DNA from: Cavia porcellus
Lineage: Eukaryota > Chordata > Mammalia > Rodentia > Caviidae
DNA: 64,000 nucleotides
Reading direction: 5' to 3'
NCBI RefSeq assembly: GCF_034190915.1
Contig: NW_026947484.1
Coordinates: 138,482,982-138,546,981, forward strand
Of this stretch, positions 62,346-64,000 are shown in pieces. Both the position numbers and the translations under genes were made by a program. Position 1 is the stretch's first letter; each line of letters opens with the position of its first letter. The notes below the pieces were generated by a model. The model had not been told where the DNA came from. It saw nothing but the letters and a program-made list of their open reading frames with translations, and searched no databases.

Positions 62346-64000
62346 CACATTGCAGAAGTTTATAAACTGGGTTCCACAATGTACTATGTTGCTGTCTTTG
62401 TCTGCTGCTAGCCATCACATTCTATGAAAGTTTAAAATCTTCATCTCAAGTCAATAATTTTTAATTTCCTAATAATTAGCAATGTGCTCTTCTGATCCCG
62501 TTTCCATTTTTCTTTCTCATTACTTATTTTCAAAGGGGACACTGAACTCAGCTTTTACGTGTAGTTTCTCTGGGGGATGCTGAGATCACCCATCTTCCTT
62601 TCCCTGGCGCGATTCTGCCTCCAGCTAATTCTGTCACCACAGAGCATTGCAAACTCATGTGTTTCTGGTTGCTTGCTCCAGAATGCATTACTTCACATTT
62701 TTTCAAGCTAAATCTTATTTCATTCTTTCCTACCCATCTTTCTATAATCTTTTAATATCATTCATGTGTTCACTCCCTGCTCATACTGGGGTCTGCTTTT
62801 TCTTGCATGGCATCTTCTGCACACTCCATTAGTACTTTTTTACATTCTTAGGGATTTTAGTCTTTCATTAAAAATGTGATACTATAGTTAATATAGTTAA
62901 ACATCTTCACTTTAGAGATGAAGAAGTAGGTGCATAAATTCAGTGTGTACTTGGCAGGGCTGGGCATGGTAGAAACCAATGCTCAAAGTTCCCACTTTCT
63001 AGAGTGGAGAGGGTACATGAAAAACCAGGTTGACCCAGAAATGGTATAAGAAAGCCAAGAAAAGAAGGATGAATGAAAAATACATAGTTATAAATTTCTT
63101 TCCTCAGATACAGCAGTACATGATGGTGCCAATGAAATTTTCAAACCCTGATTGAAATCATCTCGTTCTGCTTTACTGGACTTGCCTTCACTCTCTGGGA
63201 GTTTATCCATTCCCAACAGTTTGAAAGAACATGTATCAATGAAGAATAATGTTCAAATCCCTTTTTTTTTCTTTCCAAGATTGGTTTAATAGTGTTTAAT
63301 TTTAGCCTGATTCTTGGGATTCTTCCTTCCTCATCAGTCTTCATAAAGATTACAAATGATTTCTTCTGTTCACTTTTTCATGCTCAAGATTATGGTTTTC
63401 TTCCTGTTATTCTTTGTGTACTCAAATAGCTGTTATAGTGATTTACAGTTCATATTACTTCGCAGCATTTTTATGGCTTCCTAATTTACCAATCATTTGC
63501 CTGAATTGTGAAAGAAATTTGGTTCATTATTTTCTGCTGCCTGGTCATTACTTAACTGATTTACTAGAAGAATGATTTTCCTCCAGTGTCTCCTGCATCA
63601 TGGCAATCAAAAACAAAACTTTTAATTCTTTTTACACTATTACACTAGCATTGAGTCATTCTATTTTGCCTCTGCCAAGTTTTCCTCCAAGTCTTAACTG
63701 AGGCTGGGGCTACATGACACCAAAACATCTAAATGAAAAAGGAAAATTCAGTTGAAACACTCAGATGTTTCTCCACCAAATCCAGATGTTTGGCAAGTGC
63801 GGACAGTATCTCTGGATAATGAATGATTCTCCCTAGCGTCAACATTTTCATCATAGTGCTTTAATTAAAAACACAGTTTAAAATGTCTGACTGTGTGCAG
63901 TCTAAAGAATGGTAGATTCTGGTACACTCAATTCCTATGTGAAAAGAATCTCTGACTCACTGGTTTGACCAACATTGATGTGAAAATGCTTGTCTTGGGT
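62346..64000. other. Intergenic DNA, unassigned
   Basis: No gene or clearly recognised repeat to the window end. Confidence 0.4.

Overview
The window is nuclear DNA from a rodent, most likely a squirrel-family (sciurid) genome. It is AT-rich, dense in interspersed repeats and has no compact operon-like gene layout. The lineage clue is a set of tRNA-Ala-derived ID SINEs. They carry the tail I associate with squirrel IDs (GGTACCGAT followed by an A-rich AAAAAGGAAAAAGAC stretch). There is also a dimer of a B1-type and an ID-type monomer. Ancient mammalian repeats (MIR, L2, L1M, MaLR, Tigger, hAT) form the background. The species assignment is inference from these repeats.

Only one protein-coding gene can be supported. 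On the minus strand at 16337-16251 is an 87-nt first coding exon of 29 codons starting MAPKKEK and ending in a consensus 5' splice site. I recognise it as exon 1 of SPAG17, which encodes a large central-pair protein of motile cilia and sperm flagella. Everything from 16250 down to position 1 is then SPAG17 intron 1. I found no second exon in it. Just upstream of the ATG (16338-16560) is a CpG-enriched promoter-like segment with two RFX-type X-box motifs 87 bp apart, which fits a ciliary gene.

Intron part (1-16250): an L1 3' tail with an 18-bp target-site duplication (746-1051); a MaLR-like LTR element with both LTRs and an ID inserted in it (2215-4500); a further LTR (5025-5440); and a nested transposon complex (5880-12570). 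In that complex an old L1 is interrupted by a hAT transposon, two ID SINEs and a younger L1 3' end. An MLT1-type LTR and a Tigger-type DNA transposon follow (12580-13710).

Upstream part (16600-64000): I see no credible coding exon. The sequence holds ID SINEs, MaLR LTRs in both orientations, a long antisense old L1 (25200-28480), L1 3' tails of two related families, a 1.2-kb antisense L2 (40790-42040), MIRs, microsatellites, and long stretches of unassigned intergenic DNA. This fits the gene-poor interval that I recall lying upstream of SPAG17 (towards TBX15) in human and mouse. No bacterial, phage, CRISPR or other exotic system is present.
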